Shown here one piece after another: positions 1 to 6,597 of a stretch of DNA of 8,237 nt. This DNA is from an uncultured Brevundimonas sp. (lineage in GTDB: Bacteria; Pseudomonadota; Alphaproteobacteria; Caulobacterales; Caulobacteraceae). A program made the position numbers and the translations under genes. Location: the NCBI GenBank assembly GCA_946885435.1, contig CAMPGL010000092.1, positions 1 to 8,237 on the forward strand. The letters are read 5' to 3'. The notes under the pieces are model-generated. The model worked only from the letters and a program-made list of their open reading frames with translations. It was not told the origin of the DNA and ran no database searches. Position 1 is the first letter of the stretch. The number at the start of each line of letters is the position of its first letter.

Positions 1-87
1 GTGCAGCCGGCAGCGCTCGGCGACGCGATAGACCTCCTCCTTCACCGGGCAGGCGTCGGCGTCGACGAAGATGCGCGGCTCGCCCAA
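1..87 (-). CDS. UPF0178 (DUF188, YaiI/YqxD-like) protein, N-terminal fragment
   Basis: This is the first 29 codons of a gene that continues past the left edge. The protein begins MGEPRIFVDADACPVKEE, and the FVDADACPVK stretch followed by an E-V-Y-R-V-A-E-R helix is the N-terminal signature of the UPF0178/DUF188 family, small cytoplasmic proteins (about 150 aa) of unestablished biochemical role. The start is uncertain. I chose the TTG at 87-85 because it puts the signature five residues from the N-terminus, as is usual in the family; a G-rich stretch that could act as ribosome binding site lies just upstream in the end of ada. An in-frame ATG at 147-145 would add 20 residues and overlap ada by 56 bp. 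The gene follows ada by only 4 bp, so it is probably cotranscribed with it. Confidence 0.75.
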   Translation of the reverse strand, partial: MGEPRIFVDADACPVKEEVYRVAERCRLH

Positions 88-91
88 GCGG

Positions 92-1156
92 TCAGCCGCC
101 CCGCTCGCGGCGAAGCAGTTCCTGCTTGCGCTCGACGCCCCAGGCATAGCCGGTGAGCTTGCCGTCCGAGCCCACGACGCGGTGGCAGGGGACGACGACG
201 CAGACGGGATTGGCCCCGCAGGCGGCGCCCACGGCGCGGGCGGCGCCCGGCGCGCCGACGGCCGCGGCCAGCTGGCCGTAGGTCCAGGTTTCGCCGGCCG
301 GAATGTCGCGCAGCGCCCGCCAGACCTTCTGCTGGAAGGCCGTGCCGCGCACGTCGAGCGGCAGGTCGCGGCCGGGGTCCCGCGGGTCGTCGATCAACTG
401 GGTGACGCGGCGTAGGTGGGCGGCCAGGGCCGGGTCGTCGGCGACCACCTCCGCCCGAGCGAAGCGGGCGCGAAATCGGGCCAGCATGAAGTCCGGATCG
501 TCGCCGAGCTCGATCGAGCAGACGCCCTTGTCCGTGGCAGCGACCAGCACTTGGCCCAGCGAACAGGGGGCCACGGCGACGCGGATGGTCTCGCCCTGGC
601 CGGCCTTTTTCCAGGCCGAGGGCGTCATGCCGAAGCGCTTGTGGGCCGCGTCATAGAAGCGCGACGGCGCGCCGAAGCCCGCGTCATAGACCGCGTCCGT
701 CACGCGCGCGCCGCCGTCCAGCGACGCCTTGGCGCGGCGGTCGCGGACCTGGCCGGCGTAGGCCTTGGGCGTGACGCCGGTGCGGGCCTTGAACAGGCGG
801 TGGAAGTGGAAGGACGACAGGCCGGCCTGGCGGGCGAGTTCGTCCAGCGTCGGCGGCGTCTCGGCCGTCTCGATCATGCGGCACGCGGCGGCGATGACGT
901 CGGCGCCGGGGCGTGCCTCGTCCGGCTTGCAGCGCAGGCAGGCGCGAAATCCTTCCGCCCGGGCCTCGTCGGTGGTGGGGAAGAAGCGGACGTTCTCGCG
1001 CTTCGGCGCACGCGCCGGGCAGCCGGGGCGGCAGTAGATCCCCGTCGTCTTCACCGCGATGACGAAGGCGTCGCGCAGGGAGGCGTCGCGACGCGCCAGG
1101 GCGTCATAGCGCTCGTCGTCGGTGAGGGGCGGCTCGGCGATCATCTCGGCCAGCAT
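92..1156 (-). CDS. ada: Bifunctional DNA alkylation repair protein / transcriptional activator Ada
   Basis: Suicidal methyl acceptor that repairs O6-methylguanine and DNA methylphosphotriesters and then activates its own regulon. The protein is 354 aa, the length of E. coli Ada. Residues about 10-80 form the Ada zinc-binding domain with four cysteines (C42 and C46 in YCRPGC, C73 and C76 in CLRC); C42 is the expected phosphotriester acceptor. An AraC-type helix-turn-helix region follows (about 90-185). Residues about 195-350 are the O6-methylguanine methyltransferase with the PCHRV active-site motif, acceptor C324. All key cysteines are present, so it should be functional. I chose the ATG at 1156 because GGAG lies 8 nt upstream. 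An in-frame ATG at 1231 would add 25 unrelated residues and bury the candidate Ada box. The gene follows tipF by 85 bp on the same strand and is trailed by UPF0178. Confidence 0.96.
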   Translation of the reverse strand: MLAEMIAEPPLTDDERYDALARRDASLRDAFVIAVKTTGIYCRPGCPARAPKRENVRFFPTTDEARAEGFRACLRCKPDEARPGADVIAAACRMIETAETPPTLDELARQAGLSSFHFHRLFKARTGVTPKAYAGQVRDRRAKASLDGGARVTDAVYDAGFGAPSRFYDAAHKRFGMTPSAWKKAGQGETIRVAVAPCSLGQVLVAATDKGVCSIELGDDPDFMLARFRARFARAEVVADDPALAAHLRRVTQLIDDPRDPGRDLPLDVRGTAFQQKVWRALRDIPAGETWTYGQLAAAVGAPGAARAVGAACGANPVCVVVPCHRVVGSDGKLTGYAWGVERKQELLRRERGG

Positions 1157-1205
1157 AGCGAAATCTCCGCGAGGTTGCGGATCAGCGATAGGGCGGCGGG
1201 GCGTC

Positions 1206-1234
1206 GGACGCGTCCCGCGCCTTGCGCTCAATGT
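1206..1234 (-). promoter_or_regulatory. Candidate Ada box and adjacent palindrome in the ada leader
   Basis: On the minus strand, between the tipF stop and the ada start, the sequence AGCGCAAG (1229-1222) matches 8 bases of the E. coli ada promoter element AAAGCGCAAGA as I remember it. The B-box GCAA is intact; the A-box position reads ACA rather than AAT, so the match is partial. A perfect 10-bp palindrome GGACGCGTCC sits just downstream (1206-1215), and a possible -10 (TATCGC) lies about 31 nt past the GCAA. Methylated Ada would bind here for autoactivation. The assignment is by resemblance and position only. Confidence 0.35.
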
Positions 1235-1241
1235 CGGGCGA

Positions 1242-2528
1242 TCAGGCGTAGCGGCGGCGCGGCCCGGGCTCGCGGCCGCGGATGGCGGCGCGGACGAAGT
1301 CCGCAGGCGGTTCGGCCTCAGCCAGGACCTGCTCCTTAATGGCGCGCGGCTCTCCGAACAGGTGGCCCTGGCCGAGCGAGACGTCGAGATCGAGGATGTC
1401 GACGATCTGGCGCTCGGCCTCGACCTTCTCGGCGATGACCTCGAGGCCGTAGCGACGGGCCAGTTCGGCGAAGTCGGACGGATGGATGTCGCGGAGCGCC
1501 TTGGCCGACGGACCGGCGTCGAGGTCCAGCAGCTGCTCCAGCAGGAGCTCCGCCGAGACCTTGATGAACTTGACGTCCGAGCGCTGCAGGTCCGCGAAAT
1601 CGAGGTCCAGCGCCTGGACCTTGTCGATGGAGAAGCGGAAGCCCAGGTCGGCCAGCTTGGCCATGTTGCGCGCCTCGACCGGGCCGCGCACGTCGAAGTT
1701 CGCCTGGCCGAGCTCGAAGATCAGGGAGTCCTTCAGGTCCCGGTTCTCGGACAGGAATTCCAGGAACTGCGGGAAGAAGGTCTCGTCGGCCAGGGACGTC
1801 AGGGCGATGTTGCAGAACACGCCGACGCGGCGGTCCTGACGCGCCAGCCGGCGCACGATCTGGGCGCAGCGGAACAGCAGCAGGTTGTCGATGGCTGCGG
1901 TCAGGCCCTCGTCCTCGGCGACCGCCAGATACTCGGCCGGCATCATCACCCGGCCGGAGTCGTCGCGCAGGCGGGTGAAGCTCTCGTAGTAGAGGGTCTT
2001 GCGTTGCGGCAGGGTGACGATGGGCTGGAGGTAGAGGTCGACGCGGTTCTCCGTCAGGGCCTCGCGAACCTGGCTGACGACGGCGACGCTCTGATGCCGG
2101 CGGCGGCCCTCGGCGGCGTCCATCGGCGGGGCGGCGCGTTCGACCGCGGCCAGCTTGGCGTCCATGCTGTCGCTGAGCCGGGCGACCAGGGCCTCGAGCA
2201 TGCGGACCTCGCCCGTCAGGGCTTCGGTGCGGTCGTCCTGGCGGGTCTGGACCGCGCCGGCCAGGTCCCCGACGGCGCCCTGCAGGCTCTCCAGCGCGTC
2301 GGCCAGCAGGCGATGCGCCTCGCGAACGGCGCCGATCTGGCGGGTGATCTGGGCCCGCCCGACCGCGCCGGCGACCAGGGCGTGGACGCCCGCGCCCAGT
2401 CCCAGCCCGCCGAACAGGGCGGCCATCGCCGCGCCCACGCCCAGACCGCCGCGCCAGAACAGGGCGGCGACGGTGAGCGCCAGACAGGTCCAGGCGCCGA
2501 TCAGAAAGGCCGTCGTCAGTTTCGACAT
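1242..2528 (-). CDS. tipF: TipF-like membrane protein with degenerate EAL domain (flagellum positioning, c-di-GMP receptor)
   Basis: The 428-aa product has two N-terminal membrane segments (about 5-25 and 30-55), a long predicted coiled coil (about 59-135) and an EAL domain (about 153-410). This is the architecture of Caulobacter TipF, which binds c-di-GMP and helps recruit flagellar components to the new pole. The EAL domain keeps several ligand-binding residues: E182 (in YESF, replacing EAL), N240, E272, K323, E367, and the GQGHLFGEP loop. The metal-binding DD loop is broken: the second Asp is K303, the FGTGYSS loop is absent, and the D of the KxD motif is S325. It should therefore bind rather than hydrolyse c-di-GMP. 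I prefer the ATG at 2528 over one at 2582, because the protein then starts just before TM1 and a GATAAT -10 candidate lies 32 nt upstream. Gene identity is inferred from architecture and resemblance, without an alignment. Confidence 0.85.
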   Translation of the reverse strand: MSKLTTAFLIGAWTCLALTVAALFWRGGLGVGAAMAALFGGLGLGAGVHALVAGAVGRAQITRQIGAVREAHRLLADALESLQGAVGDLAGAVQTRQDDRTEALTGEVRMLEALVARLSDSMDAKLAAVERAAPPMDAAEGRRRHQSVAVVSQVREALTENRVDLYLQPIVTLPQRKTLYYESFTRLRDDSGRVMMPAEYLAVAEDEGLTAAIDNLLLFRCAQIVRRLARQDRRVGVFCNIALTSLADETFFPQFLEFLSENRDLKDSLIFELGQANFDVRGPVEARNMAKLADLGFRFSIDKVQALDLDFADLQRSDVKFIKVSAELLLEQLLDLDAGPSAKALRDIHPSDFAELARRYGLEVIAEKVEAERQIVDILDLDVSLGQGHLFGEPRAIKEQVLAEAEPPADFVRAAIRGREPGPRRRYA

Positions 2529-2559
2529 GAAGCCGCAGGTCCCCAGCGGGAATCGCTTG

Positions 2560-2565
2560 ATTATC
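2560..2565 (-). promoter_or_regulatory. Candidate -10 element for tipF
   Basis: The minus strand reads GATAAT here, five of six matches to TATAAT, 32 nt upstream of the preferred tipF start, in the 87-bp gap between the divergent tipF and SDR genes. I see no convincing -35 at the right distance. If used, it rules out translation from the longer tipF start at 2582. Confidence 0.3.
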
Positions 2566-2615
2566 GGGCCATGTGACGCCATCGCCTAGCGGGGAATTCA
2601 CAGCAGGGGCGCGCG

Positions 2616-3386
2616 ATGGAACTCTTCGACCTTTCGGGCAAGTCCGCGATCATCACCGGCTCGTCGCGCGGCATCGGCAAGGCCATAGCCGAGCGTCTGG
2701 CCGAACATGGCGCGCGGGTAGTGATCTCGTCGCGCAAGGCGGGGCCCTGCCAGGAGGTCGCCGACGCCATCAACGCCCGCCACGGCGAGGGCCGGGCCAT
2801 CGCCATCCCGGCCAACATCGGCTCCAAGGAGGACCTGCGCCGGCTGGTCGACGAGACCGAGGCCGTCTTCGGCCAGGTCGACATCCTGGTCTGCAACGCC
2901 GCGACCAACCCCTACGCCGGGCCGATGGCCGGCATCTCGGACGAGCAGTTCGAAAAAATCCTCCAGAACAACGTCATCTCCAACCACTGGCTGATCCAGA
3001 TGGTCGCTCCGGGGATGCTGCGCCGGAAGGACGGGGCGGTGATCGTGGTGTCGTCGATCGGCGGTCTGCGCGGCAACGCCCTGATCGGCGCCTACAACGT
3101 GTCGAAGGCCGCGGACATGCAGCTGGTGCGCAATCTCGCCGTCGAGTGGGGACCGTCGAACGTGAGGGTGAACTGCATCGCGCCGGGCCTCGTCCAGACC
3201 GACTTCGCCAAGTACCTGTGGGAGAACCCGGATCTGCTCAAGCAGGTGACCGACCCCGCGCCGCTCAAGCGCATCGGCCAGCCGGACGAGATCGCGGGCG
3301 CGGCCGTCTATCTGGCCAGTCCGGCGTCGTCCTACATGACGGGTCAGACCCTGGTGGTCGACGGCGGCATCACCATCGCCTGGTAA
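2616..3386 (+). CDS. Short-chain dehydrogenase/reductase (DHRS4-like)
   Basis: The 256-aa protein is a classical SDR with a Rossmann fold, expected to be a cytoplasmic tetramer. Visible motifs are the cofactor loop TGSSRGIG (14-21), CNAAT in place of the usual NNAG (93-97), active-site N119, S147, Y160 and K164 (YNVSK), and the C-terminal VVDGG. Basic residues R18 and R40, the latter just after strand 2, suggest NADP(H) preference. The segments NAATNPYAG, VRVNCIAPGLVQTDF and the following LW resemble the DHRS4 group of carbonyl/retinol reductases, so a ketone or aldehyde reductase is plausible; the substrate cannot be read from sequence. The start is well supported by AGGGG 6 nt upstream of the ATG. 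It diverges from tipF and ends 7 bp from the convergent response-regulator gene, so it is probably monocistronic. Confidence 0.93.
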   Translation: MELFDLSGKSAIITGSSRGIGKAIAERLAEHGARVVISSRKAGPCQEVADAINARHGEGRAIAIPANIGSKEDLRRLVDETEAVFGQVDILVCNAATNPYAGPMAGISDEQFEKILQNNVISNHWLIQMVAPGMLRRKDGAVIVVSSIGGLRGNALIGAYNVSKAADMQLVRNLAVEWGPSNVRVNCIAPGLVQTDFAKYLWENPDLLKQVTDPAPLKRIGQPDEIAGAAVYLASPASSYMTGQTLVVDGGITIAW

Positions 3387-3393
3387 GGCGGGC

Positions 3394-3906
3394 CTAGCTG
3401 GCCTCGGCCGTCTCCATCGCGGCGTCGGTCGCGCGGCGCCACGGCCCGGCGTAGGCGCGGTTCGAGACTCGCCGGCGGCACGGTCCGAAATAACTGTCGG
3501 ACTTCACGAACGGGCGCGGCTTGTAGATGACCGCCTGGATGCGATCGAGGATCGCCTTGGCGGTGATCGGCTTCACGCAGAACTCGGTCACGCCGGCGTC
3601 GCGCGCCTCGTAGACGCGGGTCCGCTCCGAGTGCCCGGTCATCATGATGATCGGCAGGTAGGGGTTCGGGCTGTCGCCGGAGTTGCGGACCAGACGGGTG
3701 AACTCCACCCCGTCGATCGGCGCCATGTTGAAATCGACGATGGCGAGGTCGGCCGGCCAGTCGCGCAGGGCGTCGATGGCCTCGGCGCCGTCGCGAACCT
3801 CGCGGATGCGGCGGAAGCCCGCCGACGCCAGGATCGTCGCGGTGATGGCCCGCATGTGCTGGTTGTCGTCCACCAGCAGGATCTGCAACGCCTGATAAGC
3901 CGACAT
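3394..3906 (-). CDS. Single-domain response regulator with basic GPxRR-repeat tail
   Basis: The 170-aa protein has a CheY-like receiver at about 7-128: acid pocket D13/D14, phosphoacceptor D58 (AIVDFNM), T90, aromatic switch residue F109 and K112-P113. There is no DNA-binding or enzymatic output domain. The remaining 40 residues form a basic tail with two copies of a short motif, YFGPCRRRV (about 139-147) and YAGPWRRAT (about 152-160). It should signal by protein-protein contact after phosphorylation. No histidine kinase is encoded in this window, so its partner is unknown. GAGGG lies 3 nt before the ATG, a somewhat tight but good ribosome binding site. The gene is 93 bp downstream of the M23 peptidase gene on the same strand and convergent with the SDR gene. 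Confidence 0.93.
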   Translation of the reverse strand: MSAYQALQILLVDDNQHMRAITATILASAGFRRIREVRDGAEAIDALRDWPADLAIVDFNMAPIDGVEFTRLVRNSGDSPNPYLPIIMMTGHSERTRVYEARDAGVTEFCVKPITAKAILDRIQAVIYKPRPFVKSDSYFGPCRRRVSNRAYAGPWRRATDAAMETAEAS

Positions 3907-3916
3907 GAATCCCTCA

Positions 3917-3928
3917 GCGCCCGGGCGC
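3917..3928. repeat. 12-bp perfect palindrome in the response-regulator leader
   Basis: GCGCCCGGGCGC is its own reverse complement and ends 2 nt before the GAGGG ribosome binding site of the response-regulator gene. In RNA it could form a 4-bp stem with a CCGG loop. It could be a dimeric protein site or simply a by-product of very high GC content. Confidence 0.3.
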
Positions 3929-3999
3929 GGGCGGCGATTCGAAGACGCTACGCCCGGATGGTTTCCGACTGGTTGAGAAAACGTCGGGTTTCGAGGTCA

Positions 4000-4836
4000 T
4001 CAGATCGATGGGGCGCCGACGAGGTTGGACGGATCGATGTTCCGGTCGCGCCACCGCGCGCGCCAGCACAGGTGCGGTCCGGTGGCCCGGCCGCTGGACC
4101 CGACGCGACCGATCCGCTGACCGCGCGCGACCCGGTCGCCCTGCGCCACCTCCAGCCGCGACTGGTGGAGATAGACGGTGATCAGTCCCTGGCCGTGGTC
4201 GATGAAGGTCGTGCCGCCCTCATAGTGCAGGTCCGGCTCGGCCAGGACGACGAGACCGGGCGCCGGGGCCAGAATCGGCGTTCCGGCGGGGGCCGCCAGG
4301 TCGATGCCGTAGTGCGGGCGGGCCGGGGTCCCGTTCAGGATCCTCTGGGAACCCCAGCGGCTGCTGATGCGGAACTCGGCCAGGGGCCAGTCGAACCCGT
4401 CGGCGAAGTTCTCGGTCGCGTCGCGGCTGGCGTAGGCGACGGCCTTGAGTTCGGCCTCGCGGCGGATGCGCTCCAACAGCGCCGGGTCCGTCGGATCGAC
4501 CGTCGAGGGCGGCAGGCCGGAGATGCGCTGGGTCGGGAAGTCACCGGCGGCGACGTGCAGCCGCTCCTCGGCGCGCCAGCCGTCCTGCCGCGCCTCGATC
4601 AGGACCGTGTCCGCGCCGTCGCGGTCGAAGCCGACCACGAACAGGCCCGTGGCGCCCGCGGCGGTGAGCGCTTCGCCATCGACGAAGACCAGCGCGCCCG
4701 GCCGCGTGCGCCCCAGCGCATAGCCGCCCTGGATGAACCTGCCGGTCAGGTTGAGCCGCTCGGGCCGAGTCTGGGCGAGGGCAAGGGGGGCGGCTGCGGC
4801 CGCGAGGAGGGAGAGCGCGAGCCCGCGCCGGTTCAC
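4000..4836 (-). CDS. Secreted M23/LytM-family peptidase with HxC in place of HxH
   Basis: The 278-aa protein starts with a Sec signal peptide (MNRRG, hydrophobic core, likely cleavage after ALA at 21), followed by an N-terminal domain of about 120 residues and a C-terminal LytM/M23 domain (about 150-275). The M23 motifs are H175 and D179 (HYGIDLA), H224 (YLHQ) and GPHLC (254-258). In canonical members the last motif is HxH, and its second His is a zinc ligand; here that residue is C258. It may be an active peptidoglycan endopeptidase with a Cys ligand or a catalytically dead LytM factor that regulates amidases. The location should be the periplasm. The start codon is GTG at 4836-4834, overlapping the TGA of the upstream DUF2093 gene (GTGA), so translation is probably coupled. 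The next gene on the strand, the response regulator, is 93 bp away. Confidence 0.9.
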   Translation of the reverse strand: MNRRGLALSLLAAAAAPLALAQTRPERLNLTGRFIQGGYALGRTRPGALVFVDGEALTAAGATGLFVVGFDRDGADTVLIEARQDGWRAEERLHVAAGDFPTQRISGLPPSTVDPTDPALLERIRREAELKAVAYASRDATENFADGFDWPLAEFRISSRWGSQRILNGTPARPHYGIDLAAPAGTPILAPAPGLVVLAEPDLHYEGGTTFIDHGQGLITVYLHQSRLEVAQGDRVARGQRIGRVGSSGRATGPHLCWRARWRDRNIDPSNLVGAPSI

Positions 4837-5045
4837 GCCCGCGTGGCCGCGAAGGCCTGTAGCGCCTCGACAGGGCCGGCGTAGGCCTCCTGCCGCTCGG
4901 CGCTCCAGTAGCGCAGGGCGTCCAGCGAAATGCGCTGGCCGGACACGGCGCAGATCACGAACCGGCCCGGCTTGAGCACGACGAACTCGCCGTCCCCGTA
5001 GTGGAGCTGGGCCGGCAGGCCGAGACTGGGATCATGGGCGTTCAT
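4833..5045 (-). CDS. DUF2093 family small protein
   Basis: The 70-aa protein matches the DUF2093 pattern as I know it: YGDGEFVVLKPG (16-27), a central CAVSG (32-36), and LRYWSAERQEAYA (44-56). The family consists of short alphaproteobacterial proteins of unknown function. There is no signal peptide or membrane segment and only one Cys. I chose the ATG at 5045; the reading frame is open further upstream to 5219, but that extension is Arg-rich, unrelated to the family and would overlap the divergent tetR gene. The ribosome binding site is weak (GGAC about 2 nt before the ATG). The stop overlaps the GTG start of the M23 peptidase gene, which suggests a two-gene operon, although no functional tie between the products is known to me. 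Confidence 0.88.
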   Translation of the reverse strand: MNAHDPSLGLPAQLHYGDGEFVVLKPGRFVICAVSGQRISLDALRYWSAERQEAYAGPVEALQAFAATRA

Positions 5046-5069
5046 GTGTCCAAGGATAGGTCCTCGCCG

Positions 5070-5099
5070 CCGGTTTCGCCAGCGCCGAACCCTGTTTCG
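5070..5099 (+). promoter_or_regulatory. 9-bp direct repeat with 12-bp gap, candidate LytTR operator
   Basis: The repeats CCGGTTTCG (5070-5078) and CCTGTTTCG (5091-5099) agree at 8 of 9 bases and are offset by 21 bp. LytTR regulators bind pairs of about 9-bp direct repeats separated by 12-13 bp, with a GTT core, so the geometry fits; flanking bases match the published-type consensus only partly. The site lies in the 85-bp gap between DUF2093 and tetR, whose operon ends in a LytTR gene. Confidence 0.4.
5072..5091. promoter_or_regulatory. 20-bp interrupted palindrome, candidate TetR operator
   Basis: The half-sites read GGTTnnGC and GCnnAACC around a 4-bp centre, giving 12 of 20 symmetric positions. 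The size and placement upstream of a divergent tetR gene are typical of TetR-family autoregulatory operators. It shares the GGTTTCG of the left LytTR-like repeat, so the two candidate sites overlap. Both could be chance in so short a region. Confidence 0.3.
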
Positions 5100-5130
5100 T
5101 TTTGTCCTGCCGCGCTCTAGGCTCCACCGT

Positions 5131-5832
5131 ATGGCCGATCCCGCTCCGCTCCCGACCAAGCCCGCCAAGCGCGGGCGGCCGCCCAAGGCGCGGGCCAACG
5201 GCGAGACGCGGGACGCCATCCTCGACGCGGCCGAGGACCTGTTCTCAAAGCACGGTTTCTATGGGGTGACGATCCGCGAGGTGGCGCGCGAGGCGGGCGT
5301 GGATACGGCCCTGGTCCACTACTATTTCGGGGCCAAGCGGGACCTGTTCGACAGCGTCTTCCTGCGCCGCGCGGAGGTCTGGAACAATGAACGGGTCGAG
5401 GCCATCAACCGCTATGCGGCCGAGGCCGGCGGGGCCATGACCCTGGAGGGGCTGTTCGAGGCCTTCCTGCGCCCGCCGTTCCAGTGGTCGCTGAAGGGCG
5501 GGCCGGGCTGGAAGCACTATTCCGCCCTGGTCGCCCAGACCAACGCCAACCCGACCTTCGGCGGCGAGACCATGGCCCGCTACTACGACCCGGCCATCCG
5601 GCGGCTGATCGAGCTGATCAAGCAGGTCATGCCCGAGGCCCGGGAGGTGGACCTCTACTGGGCCTATCACATGCTGTCGGGCGCCCTGACCCTGACGCTG
5701 GGCGAGACGGGGCGGCTGGACCGGCTGTCCAACGGCCTGTGCCGGTCGGGCGACCTGGAGACGGCGGGCGACTACATGGTGCGCTACGCCGCCGCCGGCT
5801 TCCGGGCGGTGTGCGGGCAAGGACGGGCGTGA
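5131..5832 (+). CDS. TetR/AcrR-family transcriptional regulator
   Basis: The 233-aa protein opens with a basic tail containing RGRPPK (14-19), then the TetR DNA-binding domain (about 24-72) with the helix-turn-helix at about 47-66 (TIREVAREAG...TALVHYYFGAKRDLF). The C-terminal ligand/dimerisation domain (about 85-230) includes PPFQWSLKGGPGWKHY and a long helix ending in YWAYHMLSGAL; its style recalls the ligand domains of regulators sensing hydrophobic or acyl molecules such as PsrA, but the ligand is not identifiable. I chose the ATG at 5131, preceded by a weak AGG about 9 nt upstream; upstream in-frame residues are Arg-rich and not TetR-like. The gene diverges from DUF2093-M23 and overlaps the start of the LytTR gene (GTGA), so the two regulators are very likely made together. 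Confidence 0.93.
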   Translation: MADPAPLPTKPAKRGRPPKARANGETRDAILDAAEDLFSKHGFYGVTIREVAREAGVDTALVHYYFGAKRDLFDSVFLRRAEVWNNERVEAINRYAAEAGGAMTLEGLFEAFLRPPFQWSLKGGPGWKHYSALVAQTNANPTFGGETMARYYDPAIRRLIELIKQVMPEAREVDLYWAYHMLSGALTLTLGETGRLDRLSNGLCRSGDLETAGDYMVRYAAAGFRAVCGQGRA

Positions 5833-6581
5833 GCCGTCCCTTCTTCGACCGCGGCTTCGTGCGCGGCCTGGGCGTGGCGGTGGCGGCCGGCGGCGTTCTG
5901 GCCTTCGTGGGCGCCTTCGGATCGGACGAGGCTCCGGTGGGCACGCGGCTTCTGTACTGGATTCCGCTGATGCTCGCGGGCGGCCTCTGGGGTCACGCCT
6001 GCTCCCGCCTGATCCACCGCTGGATCGACGAGGAAGGCAGGCCCTGGCTCAGCATCGGCCTGCTCACCGCCGTCATCACCGGGCCGCTCGCCGTGGTGGT
6101 CTGGGCCTACAGCGGCTTCCTGTTCCAGGGCGGCGCGCTCAACCTCGAGGCCCTGCCCTTCTACCTGGCGCCGGTCGGGGTGATCACCCTGACGCTGGCC
6201 ACCATCAACGTCTTCCTGATGCGCGCGCGGCCGACCGAGACCCACGCGGCGGCGCCGGGCGAGGCGCCCTCCCGCTTCCTCGAACGGCTGCCGTTCAAGC
6301 TGAAGGGCGCGGCCATCCGCGCGGTCGAGGCCGAGGACCACTACCTTCGCGTCCACACCGATCGCGGCTCGGACCTGATTCTCATGCGGCTGTCCGACGC
6401 CGTAACCGAGCTGGAGGGGCTGGAAGGCGCCCAGGTGCACCGCAGCTGGTGGGTGGCCCGCGACGCCGTCACCGGGGCCAGGCGCGGCGACGGCCGGGCC
6501 ACGCTGGAAGTCGAGGGCGGCCTCACCGTCCCGGTCAGCCGCCGCTATGCGCGGGCGTTGCGGGAAGCGGGCTGGTTCTGA
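5829..6581 (+). CDS. Membrane-anchored LytTR-type transcriptional regulator
   Basis: The 250-aa protein has four predicted transmembrane segments (about 12-30, 41-62, 74-98 and 108-131) followed by a cytoplasmic LytTR DNA-binding domain (about 150-250). LytTR hallmarks are IRAVEAEDHYLRVHT (163-177), VHRSWWV (203-209) and VPVSRRYARALR (234-245). There is no receiver domain, so any signal is probably sensed through the membrane part, in the manner of other membrane-bound LytTR proteins. The start is GTG at 5829, sharing GTGA with the tetR stop; GGAC sits about 4 nt upstream. In-frame sequence before this is the shadow of tetR. It ends 6 bp from the convergent hydrolase stop. A direct repeat with LytTR-operator geometry lies upstream of the operon, which suggests autoregulation. 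Confidence 0.92.
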   Translation: MSRPFFDRGFVRGLGVAVAAGGVLAFVGAFGSDEAPVGTRLLYWIPLMLAGGLWGHACSRLIHRWIDEEGRPWLSIGLLTAVITGPLAVVVWAYSGFLFQGGALNLEALPFYLAPVGVITLTLATINVFLMRARPTETHAAAPGEAPSRFLERLPFKLKGAAIRAVEAEDHYLRVHTDRGSDLILMRLSDAVTELEGLEGAQVHRSWWVARDAVTGARRGDGRATLEVEGGLTVPVSRRYARALREAGWF

Positions 6582-6583
6582 CC

Positions 6584-6597
6584 GGCGCTATTGCGCC
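6584..6597. terminator. Short hairpin between convergent lytTR and hydrolase genes
   Basis: GGCGC, loop TATT, GCGCC is a perfect 5-bp stem located 3 nt after the lytTR stop and overlapping the hydrolase stop (6588-6590). It is symmetrical and could mark transcript ends from both sides, but no T-run follows on either strand, so intrinsic termination would be weak. Confidence 0.3.

Noticed and set aside
1122..2576. A 484-codon plus-strand open frame antisense to tipF and part of ada
   Set aside because: Its product is low-complexity (rich in Gly, Ala, Gln, Asp, Leu, Arg) with no domain I recognise. It is explained by the codon bias of the GC-rich genes on the opposite strand, which removes stop codons from the antisense frame.
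3391..3403. Inverted repeat GGCC-TAGCT-GGCC at the convergent SDR/response-regulator ends, as a terminator
   Set aside because: The stem is only 4 bp, made of a self-complementary tetramer, with no T-run. Such repeats are frequent at this GC content.
3631..4884. A 417-codon plus-strand open frame antisense to the response regulator and M23 genes
   Set aside because: It spans two clear minus-strand genes and the gap between them, has no family resemblance, and its composition is that of a GC-rich shadow frame.
5245..6440. Minus-strand open frames of 191 and 218 codons antisense to tetR and lytTR
   Set aside because: tetR and lytTR have clear domain motifs in the plus frames; the minus frames show only biased composition.
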